Source: an uncultured Frankineae bacterium (GTDB taxonomy: Bacteria > Actinomycetota > Actinomycetes > Mycobacteriales > SCTD01). Taken from it: a DNA stretch of 10,784 nt. Of the stretch, positions 1 to 6,710 are shown one piece after another. The position numbers and the translations under genes were made by a program. The notes under the pieces are model-generated. The model was not told the origin of the DNA. It was given only the letters and a program-made list of their open reading frames with translations, and ran no database searches. How positions within the stretch are numbered: the first letter of the stretch is position 1; each line of letters begins with the position of its first letter. Location of the stretch: the NCBI GenBank assembly GCA_902805805.1, contig CADCUE010000132.1, positions 1 to 10,784 on the forward strand, written 5' to 3'.

Positions 1-685
1 CGGTCCCGTCGTCCAGCCACCACGAGAAGGCCTGCTCGAGCAGGTCCGGCCGCACGACGTGGGGGCCGTCGAACTCCTGGTAGTGCACTGGACAGCCCTT
101 CTTCTCCAGCAGCGCGGCGACCCGGCGGCCGCAGCGCTCGACCGGCAGCACCGCGTCGGCGGTGCCGTGCGCCACCCAGCAGGCCGGTCGGCCGACGGTC
201 ACCGGCGGGGCGACGAACCCGGGGGAGAAGGCGAGGACCGCCTCGGCCAGGTCGCCGTTGGCCAGCCCCAGCGACAGGGCGTACGACGCGCCGTCGGAGA
301 AGCCGGCGAACGCCACGCGCCCGACGTCGCGCGCGGCGAAGACGTGCGCGAGGGGGGCGTCGAGGTCCGCGGCGTCCGGCCCGATCCGGCCGGTGAGCAG
401 GTCCCACGTGCTGGCGGCCGAGGACGGCAGCAGGACCAGCGCGCCGGCGTCGGCGGCGACCTCCTGCACCCCGGCGGCGCTGCGGCGGGCGTGCCCGCCC
501 GCACCGTGGAACCACACGACGAGCGGCGCCGGCTGCCGGGACCGCTCCGGCACGAGCAGCAGGTGCTCGGCCAGCCCGGCGCCGGTCAGGGGGTGCAGGC
601 CCGGCCCCCGCGCGTCCGGCGAGGTGGGCGGCTGCGGCCGGCTGGCCAGCCGGCCGTCGCGGTGCGAGCCAGGTCCGGGAGCCAC
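1..685 (-). CDS. Alpha/beta hydrolase (phospholipase/carboxylesterase-like esterase), C-terminus cut by window edge
   Basis: The 228 visible residues form a compact alpha/beta-hydrolase domain like the small serine esterases of the phospholipase/carboxylesterase group. An oxyanion-type HGAGG lies at residues 60-64. The nucleophile elbow is GFSDG with Ser130, followed by ASYALSLGLANGDL, a run characteristic of this esterase group. The acid is Asp177 in HGTAD and the base is His209 in DGPH, so the catalytic triad is complete. No signal peptide is visible, so it is probably cytoplasmic. The substrate cannot be predicted. Only a few C-terminal residues should be missing. The start is GTG at 685, because an in-frame TAG lies four codons upstream and no other ATG/GTG precedes the domain. 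The first 30 or so residues are Pro/Arg/Gly-rich and look unstructured. It is transcribed divergently from the permease gene. Confidence 0.85.
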   Translation of the reverse strand, partial: MAPGPGSHRDGRLASRPQPPTSPDARGPGLHPLTGAGLAEHLLLVPERSRQPAPLVVWFHGAGGHARRSAAGVQEVAADAGALVLLPSSAASTWDLLTGRIGPDAADLDAPLAHVFAARDVGRVAFAGFSDGASYALSLGLANGDLAEAVLAFSPGFVAPPVTVGRPACWVAHGTADAVLPVERCGRRVAALLEKKGCPVHYQEFDGPHVVRPDLLEQAFSWWLDDGT

Positions 686-691
686 CTCCCG

Positions 692-697
692 CGGCTA
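692..697 (-). promoter_or_regulatory. Weak -10-like hexamer for the hydrolase gene
   Basis: TAGCCG ends six bases before the GTG at 685, the same offset as the better hexamers before four other genes here. It lacks the final T of TAnnnT, so the call is weak. No separate Shine-Dalgarno sits at a usable distance; a GGGAG run directly abuts the start codon. Confidence 0.2.
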
Positions 698-792
698 CCC
701 CCGCCGCGGCGGCTGATCCCTCGGGCGCTCCTGCGGGTGCGGGCTGTGACCGAACGGTGGCCCGAGCGTGCGGTGGGCACGCCCGCAGTGGG

Positions 793-798
793 CACCAT
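793..798 (+). promoter_or_regulatory. -10-like hexamer, probable leaderless promoter of the AI-2E permease gene
   Basis: CACCAT fits the relaxed pattern CAnnnT and ends six bases before the GTG at 805. No Shine-Dalgarno precedes that GTG. In Actinobacteria a TAnnnT-type hexamer about six bases before a start codon commonly marks a leaderless mRNA. No convincing -35 is seen. Confidence 0.4.
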
Positions 799-804
799 CG
801 ACGC

Positions 805-2142
805 GTGACCTCCCGAGTGACCCGCCCTGGACAGCCCCGCCCCGAGCACCCCCGCCCCGAGTCCGCCAGTCCCGGGCCGGACGCCGGCAACGCTGCTGCG
901 GCGGTGCACGCCGACCCGGTCCCCGAGCACGTGCGTGATTCGGACCCCACCCGGACGGACTCCGACGACACGGCTCCGGTGGTCAGCCGGCACCGCGAGG
1001 TGCCGGAGGCGTCGCGCCGCCGGGAGGAGGCCATCGGGGACGCGTTCGCCCGCGTCGCCACGCTGAGCCTGCGCTTCCTGCTCGTGGCCGCGGCGCTGGT
1101 CGTGCTCTGGTACGTCGTCGGGAAGCTGTGGGTGGTCATCCTGCCGGTGCTGCTCGGGCTGCTGCTCGCGACCGTGCTGTGGCCGCCGGTGCGGTTCCTG
1201 CGCCGCAGAGGGGCGCCGCCGGCCCTCGCCTCCGCCGTCGTGCTGCTGCTCAGCGTGCTGCTGCTGTTCGGGGTCGTCGGCGGCCTCGCGCCGCAGGTGA
1301 CCAGCCAGGCCGAGGAGCTCGCCGACCAGGTCACCGCTGGTCTCGGGCAGGTGCAGGACTTCATCCAGGGACCGCCGCTGAACCTGGGCGAGGACCAGGT
1401 CGGGGAGACGGTCGACAACGTCATCGGCAACCTGCAGTCGAACGCGCAGAACATCGCCACCCGAGCCCTCAGCGGCGCGGCGGCGGCCGGGTCGGCCGTC
1501 GTCACGGCCCTGCTGGCGCTGGTCCTGTGCTTCTTCTACCTGAAGGACGGCCCCAAGTTCCTGCCGTGGCTGGGCGGGCTGGTCGGTCCGCGGGCGGCCC
1601 CGCACGTCGCCGCCCTGTCCCAGCGGTCGTGGATCACCCTGTCGGGCTTCATCAAGGCGCAGGCGGCCGTGGGCCTGGTCGACGCGATCTTCATCGGCAT
1701 CGGGCTGGCCGTGCTGGGCGTGCCGCTCGCCCTGCCGCTGAGCGTGCTGGTGTTCTTCGGCGCGTTCATCCCGATCATCGGGGCCGTCGTCACCGGCGCG
1801 CTGGCCGCGCTGGTCGCCCTGGTGACGAACGGGCCCACGACGGCGCTCATCGTCATCGGACTGGTGCTGGTCGTGCAGCAGCTCGAGGGCAACGTCCTGC
1901 AGCCGATCCTGGTCGGCCGGACGCTGGCGCTGCACCCCGCGCTGGTCATCGTGGCCGTGACCGCGGGCGGCACGCTGGCCGGCATCACCGGGGCCTTCCT
2001 CGCCGTCCCGGTCGTCGCCGTGGGCGCGGTGATGGTCCGCTACGCGCGTCAGCAGCTCGCCGAGATCGAGCCGGGCCCCGGCTCGCCTCCCGCCGCCGCC
2101 GGCCAGCCCAACGAGGAGGTCGCGCCGCACCTGACGGGCTGA
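805..2142 (+). CDS. AI-2E family transporter (PerM/TqsA-like membrane permease)
   Basis: This 445-residue integral membrane protein belongs to the AI-2E transporter family (PF01594), which includes TqsA, PerM and YdiK; most members have no known substrate. Hydrophobic segments lie at about 89-106, 107-127, 141-163, 228-246, 285-306, 309-340, 345-360 and 378-413. A soluble amphipathic stretch at about 164-225 separates the first three from the rest, as is usual for the family. Family signatures include FYLKDGP near 244-250, FIPIIG near 321-326 and QQLEGNVLQPILVG at 358-371. The first 80 or so residues are Pro/Asp/Arg-rich and probably disordered. An earlier in-frame GTG at 757 would add 16 residues. 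GTG 805 is preferred because a -10-like hexamer lies six bases before it, but the true start could be later. A hairpin follows the stop codon. Confidence 0.88.
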   Translation: MTSRVTRPGQPRPEHPRPESASPGPDAGNAAAAVHADPVPEHVRDSDPTRTDSDDTAPVVSRHREVPEASRRREEAIGDAFARVATLSLRFLLVAAALVVLWYVVGKLWVVILPVLLGLLLATVLWPPVRFLRRRGAPPALASAVVLLLSVLLLFGVVGGLAPQVTSQAEELADQVTAGLGQVQDFIQGPPLNLGEDQVGETVDNVIGNLQSNAQNIATRALSGAAAAGSAVVTALLALVLCFFYLKDGPKFLPWLGGLVGPRAAPHVAALSQRSWITLSGFIKAQAAVGLVDAIFIGIGLAVLGVPLALPLSVLVFFGAFIPIIGAVVTGALAALVALVTNGPTTALIVIGLVLVVQQLEGNVLQPILVGRTLALHPALVIVAVTAGGTLAGITGAFLAVPVVAVGAVMVRYARQQLAEIEPGPGSPPAAAGQPNEEVAPHLTG

Positions 2143-2149
2143 GCGGGGT

Positions 2150-2170
2150 CCGGGCCCGCGGTGGGTCCGG
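2150..2170 (+). terminator. Candidate hairpin terminator after the AI-2E permease gene
   Basis: CCGGGCCC (2150-2157) pairs with GGGTCCGG (2163-2170) over eight base pairs, including one G-U, with a five-base loop. It begins seven bases after the stop codon. There is no T tract, so this is a structure-only call. Three GGTCCGG copies (2147, 2164, 2175) lie in and beside it. Confidence 0.4.
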
Positions 2171-2306
2171 TCGCGGTCCGGGCTGCCGCCTCGTACGGGG
2201 GGCGCCCGGCTGCCGTCGTCGTCGGGCCGGCGTCAACCCGGTCTGCACAGCCGCGGGCGAGTCCACACCGGCCGTGGCCTTGCGCCCGTCGACCGGCCTC
2301 CGGCAG

Positions 2307-2312
2307 CACGGT
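2307..2312 (+). promoter_or_regulatory. -10-like hexamer, probable leaderless promoter of the DUF4192 gene
   Basis: CACGGT (CAnnnT) ends six bases before the ATG at 2319, and no Shine-Dalgarno is present. The offset matches that at the permease, amylosucrase and tldD starts. No -35 is evident at normal spacing. Confidence 0.4.
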
Positions 2313-2318
2313 CTGCGC

Positions 2319-3353
2319 ATGAGCGCACCTGCCGTCGCCCGGTTGTCCAGCCCGGGGGAGATCGTGGCCGTCCTGCCCTCGCTGTGCGGCTTCCGCCCCG
2401 ACGAGAGCCTGGTCCTGCTGTCGCTGCGCGGCGCGCGCAAGCGGCTCGGCCTGACCGTCCGCGTCGACCTGCCGAGCGAGCCGGACGACGTCGCGGTCGC
2501 CGAGCTCTGCCTCGACCGCATGGCGGCGGACGGCGCGGACGCGGTGGTGGTGGTCGTCTTCAGCCAGCGCGGTCCGCGTCCCGGGCTCGTCGCCGCCGTC
2601 TCGACCGCCTGCGCGACCCGGTGCCTGGACGTGCTCGAGGCGCTGCACGTGGACGGCGAGGTCTGGACGTCCTACACCTGCACGGGGGCGTGCTGCCCCC
2701 CGACCGGGAGCCCGGTGCCGGTCGCACCTCCCGTCCTCGACCTGGTGCGCGCGGAGCAGGCAGCGTCGGGCCGCAGCCTGCTGACCTCGCGGGAGGAGCT
2801 CGTCCGGTCGGTGGCCCCGCCGACCCTGCTCGCCGCCGCGCGGGCCGGGCAGCGGCTCGACGAGGCGCAGCGGGCGGAGCGGCGCTACCGCCGGGAGCGG
2901 GGCGCGGGAGCCGCCCGGTCCCGCACGCTCGAGCAGGCCGAGCGGCTGCTCGACCGCGTGGCGGAGGGCGGGGCGGTCACGCCGGAGGAGGCAGCCGCGC
3001 TGACGGTCGGCCTCGCCGACGTCGCGGCGCGGGACGACCTGGCCACGCGACTGCTGACCCGGTCCGACGAGCTGCTGTCGCTGCTGCTGCAGGTGGCGCG
3101 CGAGGTGACGCCTCCGCACGACGCCCCGGTGTGCGCGCTGCTCGCCTGGACGGCGTACGGCCGGGGTGACGGCGCGCTGGCGAACGTCGCGCTCGACCGG
3201 GCGCTGGCCGGCTCGCCCGACGACTCGCTGGCGCTGCTGCTGCGCCAGTGCCTCGACGCCGGGGTGCCGCCCGACGAGCTGCGCTGGCTGGCCGGGGCGA
3301 CGGGGCGCGCGCTGCGAGGTCGTCGCGTCGCCCGGGCTCGGCGGCCGAGGTGA
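2319..3353 (+). CDS. DUF4192 domain-containing protein
   Basis: This 344-residue soluble protein is recognisable as a DUF4192 protein, an actinobacterial family of unknown biochemical role. Supporting features are the N-terminal pattern LSSPGEIVAVLPSLCGFRPD followed by ESLVLLSL (residues 9-36), the cysteine cluster CTGACCPPTG at 121-130, and the C-terminal run ALLAWTAYGRGDGALANVAL at 273-292 followed by DRALAGSP. Between them lies a charged helical linker (about 175-215) rich in Arg and Glu. C121, C125 and C126 could bind a metal, but this is untested. The Arg-rich tail from about 329 looks unstructured. The ATG at 2319 starts directly at the conserved N-terminus. The gene converges with pmbA, leaving only 20 bases between the two stop codons. 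No function is asserted. Confidence 0.9.
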   Translation: MSAPAVARLSSPGEIVAVLPSLCGFRPDESLVLLSLRGARKRLGLTVRVDLPSEPDDVAVAELCLDRMAADGADAVVVVVFSQRGPRPGLVAAVSTACATRCLDVLEALHVDGEVWTSYTCTGACCPPTGSPVPVAPPVLDLVRAEQAASGRSLLTSREELVRSVAPPTLLAAARAGQRLDEAQRAERRYRRERGAGAARSRTLEQAERLLDRVAEGGAVTPEEAAALTVGLADVAARDDLATRLLTRSDELLSLLLQVAREVTPPHDAPVCALLAWTAYGRGDGALANVALDRALAGSPDDSLALLLRQCLDAGVPPDELRWLAGATGRALRGRRVARARRPR

Positions 3354-3367
3354 CGACCGACGGGTCG
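3354..3367. terminator. Short symmetrical hairpin between convergent genes
   Basis: CGACC and GGTCG form a five-base-pair stem with a four-base loop in the 20-base gap between the DUF4192 and pmbA stops. Its position suggests a bidirectional terminator, but the stem is short and has no T tract. Confidence 0.2.
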
Positions 3368-3373
3368 CCAGGG

Positions 3374-4750
3374 TCAGGACGCCTGGCTGACCGAGCTCAT
3401 GTTGAAGTCCGGCACGCGCAGCGTCGGCATCCGCACCCAGGTGAAGCCGTCGCTCCACTCCCGGGGCAGCGTGGGCACGCTGGCGCCGACCTCGGACGTC
3501 CGGCGGAGCAGGTCGATCGGGCTCTCGTTCCACCGGAAGTTGTTGACCGCCCCCACCACCTCGCCGCCCTCGACGAGGTAGACGCCGTCGCGGGTCAGCC
3601 CGGTCAGCAGCAGGGTCTGCGGGTCGACCTCGCGGATGTACCACAGGCAGGTCAGCAGCAGGCCGCGCTCGGTGCGCGCCACCATGTCCTCCGTCGTCGC
3701 CGAGCCGGCGCCGTCGAGCACCAGGCTGTGGACGTACGGCGTCACGGGCACGCCGGTCTGGGCGGCCGAGGCGCGGGTCTGCACCAGCGCCTGCAGCGCG
3801 CCGTCGGCCATCCAGTCGGTGCGGGTCAGCGGCAGCCCGTTGTCGAAGACGCTGCTCATCGCCGACGACGCGCTCGCCACCACGAAGGGCGTCGTGGCGA
3901 GCTCCGGGTCGTGCGGGTCCGAGGTCAGGCGCAGCCCGCGCGGCCCGAGGCGCTCGCCGACCCGCGTGCCGCCACCGGGCTTGCTGAAGACCGTCCGTCC
4001 CTCGGCGGCGCTGCGGCCCGAGGCGGTCCAGTAGGCGAAGGCCATCAGGTCGGCGACCGCGGACGGCGGCAGCAGCGTCTCGTAGCGACCAGCGGGCAGC
4101 TCGACCTGCCGGGCGCCCCACCCCAGCCGGCGGCGCAGCTCAGCGTCCATCGACGGGACCGCGACGTCGGACCAGTCGCGGGTGTGCTGCCCGACCCAGG
4201 TGGAGCCCCCCGTGCCCTTGCCGGTCATCTCCAGGTAGCCGGTCGGCTGCACGTGGCGCAGCCGCAGCCCGGTCGAGGAGCCCAGCCACACGGTGGTGGT
4301 GTCGTGGGAGGCGTAGCCGTAGAGCGAGATCCCGTCGCTGCGGGCGGCGCCGAAGGCCGCACCGAGCTCGCGCGCGACGTCGGCGAAGACGTCGAGAGGC
4401 GTGTCGACCGGCCCGTCGGTGAAGTCGGCCGCGGCCGGTCCGGTGACCAGCGGGCCGTGGTCCTCCGCGGGCTCGGCGTCCCGGGCGGCCTGCTCGGAGG
4501 CGCGCACGAGCTCTTCCAGGCGGTCCACGACGGTGGCGCTGCGCACGCCCACGGACTGGCCCACCACGCTGATGACCACCACCGAGCGACCGCGGACCGC
4601 GCCGTTGGTCGTCAGCGAGTTGCCGGCCCACCGCAGGTTGGCGCTGCTGCTCTGCTCGACGAGGACGACGCAGCCGTCGGCCCGGGACAGGGCCAGGGCC
4701 TGCTCGACGACGTCGGAGCCGCCCTTGCCCGGGCTCGTCGGCGCGGTCAT
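3374..4750 (-). CDS. pmbA: TldE/PmbA-like subunit of a TldD/TldE protease
   Basis: This 458-residue protein belongs to the TldD/PmbA family (PF01523) but lacks the HExxxH zinc motif. The equivalent region reads LMAFAYWTASGRSA at about 235-248, as expected for the non-catalytic TldE/PmbA partner. Family-like stretches include the N-terminal SSANLRWAGNSLTTNGAVRG (35-54), SVFDNGLPLTRTDW (300-313) and the C-terminal LTRDGVYLVEGGEVVGAVNN (385-404). In the best-studied pair (E. coli), TldE with TldD matures microcin B17 and degrades unfolded CcdA. ATG 4750 has a good Shine-Dalgarno, GGGAGG at 4763-4758, with seven bases between. The start overlaps the tldD stop in an ATGA, so translation is probably coupled. 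No other peptide-modification gene is nearby, so the substrate is unknown. Confidence 0.9.
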   Translation of the reverse strand: MTAPTSPGKGGSDVVEQALALSRADGCVVLVEQSSSANLRWAGNSLTTNGAVRGRSVVVISVVGQSVGVRSATVVDRLEELVRASEQAARDAEPAEDHGPLVTGPAAADFTDGPVDTPLDVFADVARELGAAFGAARSDGISLYGYASHDTTTVWLGSSTGLRLRHVQPTGYLEMTGKGTGGSTWVGQHTRDWSDVAVPSMDAELRRRLGWGARQVELPAGRYETLLPPSAVADLMAFAYWTASGRSAAEGRTVFSKPGGGTRVGERLGPRGLRLTSDPHDPELATTPFVVASASSAMSSVFDNGLPLTRTDWMADGALQALVQTRASAAQTGVPVTPYVHSLVLDGAGSATTEDMVARTERGLLLTCLWYIREVDPQTLLLTGLTRDGVYLVEGGEVVGAVNNFRWNESPIDLLRRTSEVGASVPTLPREWSDGFTWVRMPTLRVPDFNMSSVSQAS

Positions 4751-6276
4751 CGGCCACCCTCCCGCGCGGTGTTGAGGACCTGCACCGAGCGGAACAGCGA
4801 GGTCGGGCAGCCGTGCGAGACGGCGGCGATCTGAGCCGGCTGGGCCTTCCCGCAGTTGAAGGCCCCGCCGAGCGACCAGGTCTGCGGACCGCCCACCGCC
4901 TCCAGCGACCCCCAGAACTCCGTCGTCGTGGCCTGGTAGGCCACGTCCCGCAGCTGGCCGACGAGGCGGCCGTCCCTGATCTCGTAGAAGCGCTGACCGG
5001 TGAACTGGAAGTTGTAGCGCTGCATGTCGATCGACCAGCTCTTGTCGCCGACGACGTAGATGCCGCGGTCCACCCGGCCGATCAGCTCGTCCGTCGACGG
5101 CCCGTCCGCCGCCGGCTGCAGGGAGACGTTGGCCATCCGCTGCACCGGCACGTGGGACGGCGAGTCGGCGAAGGCGCAGCCGTTCGAGCGCGAGACGCCG
5201 AGAGCCGCGGCGTTCTGCCGGGCCATCCGCCGGTCGAGCTGGTAGCCCACCAGGACGCCGTCCCGGACGATGTCCCACTCCTGCGTCTGCACGCCCTCGT
5301 CGTCCCAGCCGATGGTGGCCAGCCCGTGCGGGATCGTGCGGTCACCCGTGACCTGCATGACCGGCGAGCCGTACTGCAGCGTCCCCAGCCGGTCGAGCGT
5401 GGCGAACGACGTGCCGGCGTAGGCCGCCTCGTAGCCCAGGGCGCGGTCCAGCTCGGTGGCGTGGCCGATGGACTCGTGGATCGTCAGCCACAGGTTCGAC
5501 GGGTCGATGACGAGGTCGTAGCGACCCGGCTCGACGGACGCGGCTCGCGCCTTCTCGAGCAGCAGGTCGGGCAGCTGGGCGAGCTCGCCGTCCCAGTCGT
5601 GCAGGTCGCCGGTGACGTACTCCCAGCCGCGGCCGGCCGGCAGGGCGAGGGTGCGCATCGTCTCGAAGCCGCCGTCGGGGTCGACCCTCGTGGCGGTCAG
5701 CCGGGGCTGCACGCGGACCCGCTGCTGCGTCGTCGTCGTGCCGGCCGTGTCGGCGTAGAACTTGCCCTCGAGCGCCTGCGACAGGCTGACGTCGACGTGG
5801 TCGACGTGGTCGGAGGCGAGCAGCCGCTGCGACCAGTCGGCGAACAGCGCGACCTTGTCCGCGGGGTCGACGGCGAACGGGTCGACGTCGTACGCCGACA
5901 CCCAGGTGACGTCGTCGTAGACCGGCTCGTCGGCCAGCTCGACCGGCTCGGCGTTGAGCGGGCGGGAGGTCCGCGCCACCTCGACGGCGGCACGCGCCAG
6001 TCGCACGGCCTCGTCGACGGTGACGTCCGGGCTGCTCGTGAAGCCCCAGGTCCCCTCGGCGACCACCCGGACGGCCAGGCCGACGCCGACGTCGTCGTTG
6101 AGCCGCTCCAGCCGGCCGTTGCGCAGGGCGAGGTCCTGTCCGCGCAACCTCTCGATGCGGACGTCGGCGGACGAGGCGCCGGCCTCGACCGCCGCTTGCA
6201 GTGCCGCGCTCGCGCACTCGCGCAGCGGCAGCGCGAGCAGCTCGGGGTCGATCTCGGGGGTCGGTCGAGGGGCCAC
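4747..6276 (-). CDS. tldD: TldD zinc metalloprotease subunit
   Basis: This 509-residue protein is the catalytic TldD-type subunit. The zinc motif HESIGH is at residues 267-272 (His267, Glu268, His272), inside TIHESIGHATELDRALGYEA. The Cys of FNCGK (Cys475) lies where the third metal ligand is found in TldD proteins. Other family-like stretches are RIERLRGQDLALRNGRLERL (40-59) and GIYVVGDKSWSIDMQRYNFQ (405-424). In E. coli TldD acts with TldE on unfolded or linear peptides in the cytoplasm. This gene is first in a two-gene operon and overlaps pmbA by four bases. The start is GTG 6276. A TAGGGT hexamer ends six bases before it, suggesting a leaderless start, although the AGGGTGG in the same spot could also act as a weak Shine-Dalgarno. 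Confidence 0.93.
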   Translation of the reverse strand: MAPRPTPEIDPELLALPLRECASAALQAAVEAGASSADVRIERLRGQDLALRNGRLERLNDDVGVGLAVRVVAEGTWGFTSSPDVTVDEAVRLARAAVEVARTSRPLNAEPVELADEPVYDDVTWVSAYDVDPFAVDPADKVALFADWSQRLLASDHVDHVDVSLSQALEGKFYADTAGTTTTQQRVRVQPRLTATRVDPDGGFETMRTLALPAGRGWEYVTGDLHDWDGELAQLPDLLLEKARAASVEPGRYDLVIDPSNLWLTIHESIGHATELDRALGYEAAYAGTSFATLDRLGTLQYGSPVMQVTGDRTIPHGLATIGWDDEGVQTQEWDIVRDGVLVGYQLDRRMARQNAAALGVSRSNGCAFADSPSHVPVQRMANVSLQPAADGPSTDELIGRVDRGIYVVGDKSWSIDMQRYNFQFTGQRFYEIRDGRLVGQLRDVAYQATTTEFWGSLEAVGGPQTWSLGGAFNCGKAQPAQIAAVSHGCPTSLFRSVQVLNTAREGGR

Positions 6277-6282
6277 CCGGCC

Positions 6283-6288
6283 ACCCTA
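6283..6288 (-). promoter_or_regulatory. -10 hexamer of tldD, probable leaderless promoter
   Basis: TAGGGT is a clean TAnnnT hexamer ending six bases before the GTG at 6276. Only a poor -35 (CTGTCC at 6311-6306) lies 17 bases further upstream. Confidence 0.5.
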
Positions 6289-6313
6289 GGCATCCGCCCC
6301 GGTCCGGACAGGC

Positions 6314-6346
6314 GGACAGCCCGGTCGCAGGGCGACCGGGCTGTCC
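6314..6346 (-). terminator. Strong perfect hairpin upstream of tldD (terminator or attenuator candidate)
   Basis: GGACAGCCCGGTCG (6314-6327) and CGACCGGGCTGTCC (6333-6346) form a perfect 14-bp inverted repeat around a five-base loop. It lies 26 bases upstream of the tldD -10 hexamer and downstream of the 14-codon ORF on the same strand. There is no T tract on either side. Because the flanking annotated genes diverge, a terminator here makes sense only if a transcript comes from the intergenic region itself. It could also be a protein-binding palindrome. Confidence 0.5.
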
Positions 6347-6348
6347 TG

Positions 6349-6385
6349 AGCAGGGTCGGCGCGCGTTCGGCACCGCGGCCCTGCT
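6349..6385 (-). other. Second hairpin, adjacent to the 14-bp hairpin
   Basis: AGCAGGG (6349-6355) and CCCTGCT (6379-6385) form a perfect 7-bp stem closing a GC-rich 23-base interior that can pair further (CGG with CCG). Two bases separate it from the longer hairpin. Two back-to-back stems suggest a structured RNA rather than chance. Confidence 0.35.
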
Positions 6386-6436
6386 GCGTGCTCTTCCTCT
6401 CTCGTCGTCGGTCCGGGGTCCAGGTCGTGCGGCCCC

Positions 6437-6481
6437 TTACGGCGCGTGCGGCCTGTGCTCGAAGTCCCACGGATGCGACAT
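6437..6481 (-). CDS. Possible 14-residue peptide (leader peptide or small ORF)
   Basis: The ORF reads MSHPWDFEHRPHAP and ends in TAA. A near-perfect Shine-Dalgarno, GGAGGTG (6493-6487), lies five bases before the ATG, stronger than that of most genes here. Nearly every third codon position is G or C, as in the neighbouring genes, although this is weak evidence over so few codons. An upstream in-frame ATG at 6508 would give 23 residues but has no Shine-Dalgarno. A promoter-like element lies upstream and two hairpins lie downstream, before tldD on the same strand. The peptide has no Cys and only one Ser, so it does not resemble an azole-type precursor, although a TldD/TldE substrate cannot be excluded. 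Three His and one Trp are not enough to name an amino-acid attenuator. I do not recognise it. It may be a chance ORF. Confidence 0.4.
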   Translation of the reverse strand: MSHPWDFEHRPHAP

Positions 6482-6486
6482 CGGGG

Positions 6487-6493
6487 CACCTCC
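6487..6493 (-). promoter_or_regulatory. Strong Shine-Dalgarno before the 14-codon ORF
   Basis: GGAGGTG with a five-base spacer to the ATG at 6481. It is the main reason for treating that ORF as possibly translated. Confidence 0.5.
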
Positions 6494-6521
6494 GTCCGCT
6501 CGGGTCATGACGAACGTCTCG

Positions 6522-6551
6522 AATGTCCTCCCGCCGGTACGACGGTGTCAA
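6522..6551 (-). promoter_or_regulatory. Promoter-like element reading toward tldD (TTGACA, 18 bases, GACATT)
   Basis: A perfect -35 hexamer TTGACA (6551-6546) is followed 18 bases later by GACATT (6527-6522), a moderate -10 with the A at position 2 and the final T. Transcription would start near 6515, giving a leader of roughly 35 bases before the 14-codon ORF. Confidence 0.4.
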
Positions 6552-6591
6552 TGGCCGTGCGGCGCCGATCGGCGGACTGCCCGCCCGCCGT

Positions 6592-6671
6592 GCCGCGCAC
6601 CGGCGGCGGAGGTCCGTCCCGGCCGCACGGCGGCGCAGCCGTCCCCGCCGCACGGCGGCGTCGCCGTCCCC
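6592..6671 (+). repeat. Tandem 25-bp GC-rich repeats
   Basis: Positions 6622-6646 and 6647-6671 are adjacent 25-bp copies that differ at only two bases; each contains GCCGCACGGCGGCG and GCCGTCCCC. A diverged, slightly longer third copy precedes them at about 6592-6620. They lie 40-120 bases upstream of the oxidoreductase start, in non-coding DNA. Confidence 0.7.
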
Positions 6672-6700
6672 GTGCGTGCCACGCTGGCACCCCTCGACCC

Positions 6701-6705
6701 AGGAG
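6701..6705 (+). promoter_or_regulatory. Ribosome binding site of the oxidoreductase gene
   Basis: AGGAG with a five-base spacer before ATG 6711. It fixes the start, although the reading frame stays open for about 500 bases upstream. Confidence 0.8.
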
Positions 6706-6710
6706 ACCCC

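Larger units (their letters stand above)
6277..6710. other. Divergent intergenic region between tldD and the oxidoreductase gene
   Basis: These 434 bases hold several signals, listed separately below. On the minus side are the tldD -10 hexamer, two adjacent hairpins, a 14-codon ORF with a strong Shine-Dalgarno, and a promoter-like element. On the plus side are tandem GC-rich repeats and the oxidoreductase ribosome binding site. I see no tRNA, no known riboswitch core and no convincing plus-strand promoter. A longer minus-strand reading frame (6286-6489) crosses both hairpins and has no protein-like features, so it is not called. Confidence 0.7.

Noticed and set aside
773..795. Two copies of GTGGGCAC 15 bases apart before the permease start
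   Set aside because: Eight-base repeats are common in DNA this GC-rich, and the sites show no symmetry or other support.
757..804. Upstream GTG start for the AI-2E permease
   Set aside because: It adds 16 Arg/His/Gly-rich residues and has no Shine-Dalgarno or -10 at the usual offset. GTG 805 has the recurrent hexamer. The choice is not certain.
586..2130. Long minus-strand reading frame opposite the AI-2E permease gene
   Set aside because: Its translation is low-complexity (Arg, Gln, Asp, His, Gly-rich) with no recognisable domain, while the plus strand encodes a clear membrane protein. It is the usual antisense shadow in GC-rich DNA.
6286..6489. 67-residue minus-strand ORF overlapping the 14-codon ORF
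   Set aside because: It would start with GTG overlapping the Shine-Dalgarno itself, runs through both hairpins, and is Arg/Pro-rich with no recognisable features.
6420..6500. Possible tRNA or known riboswitch in the intergenic region
   Set aside because: A TTCGAG-like stretch suggested a T-arm, but no acceptor stem, anticodon arm or known riboswitch core can be drawn.
6676..6690. GTGCC/GGCAC inverted repeat in the oxidoreductase leader
   Set aside because: Only five base pairs with a five-base loop; not distinguishable from chance.
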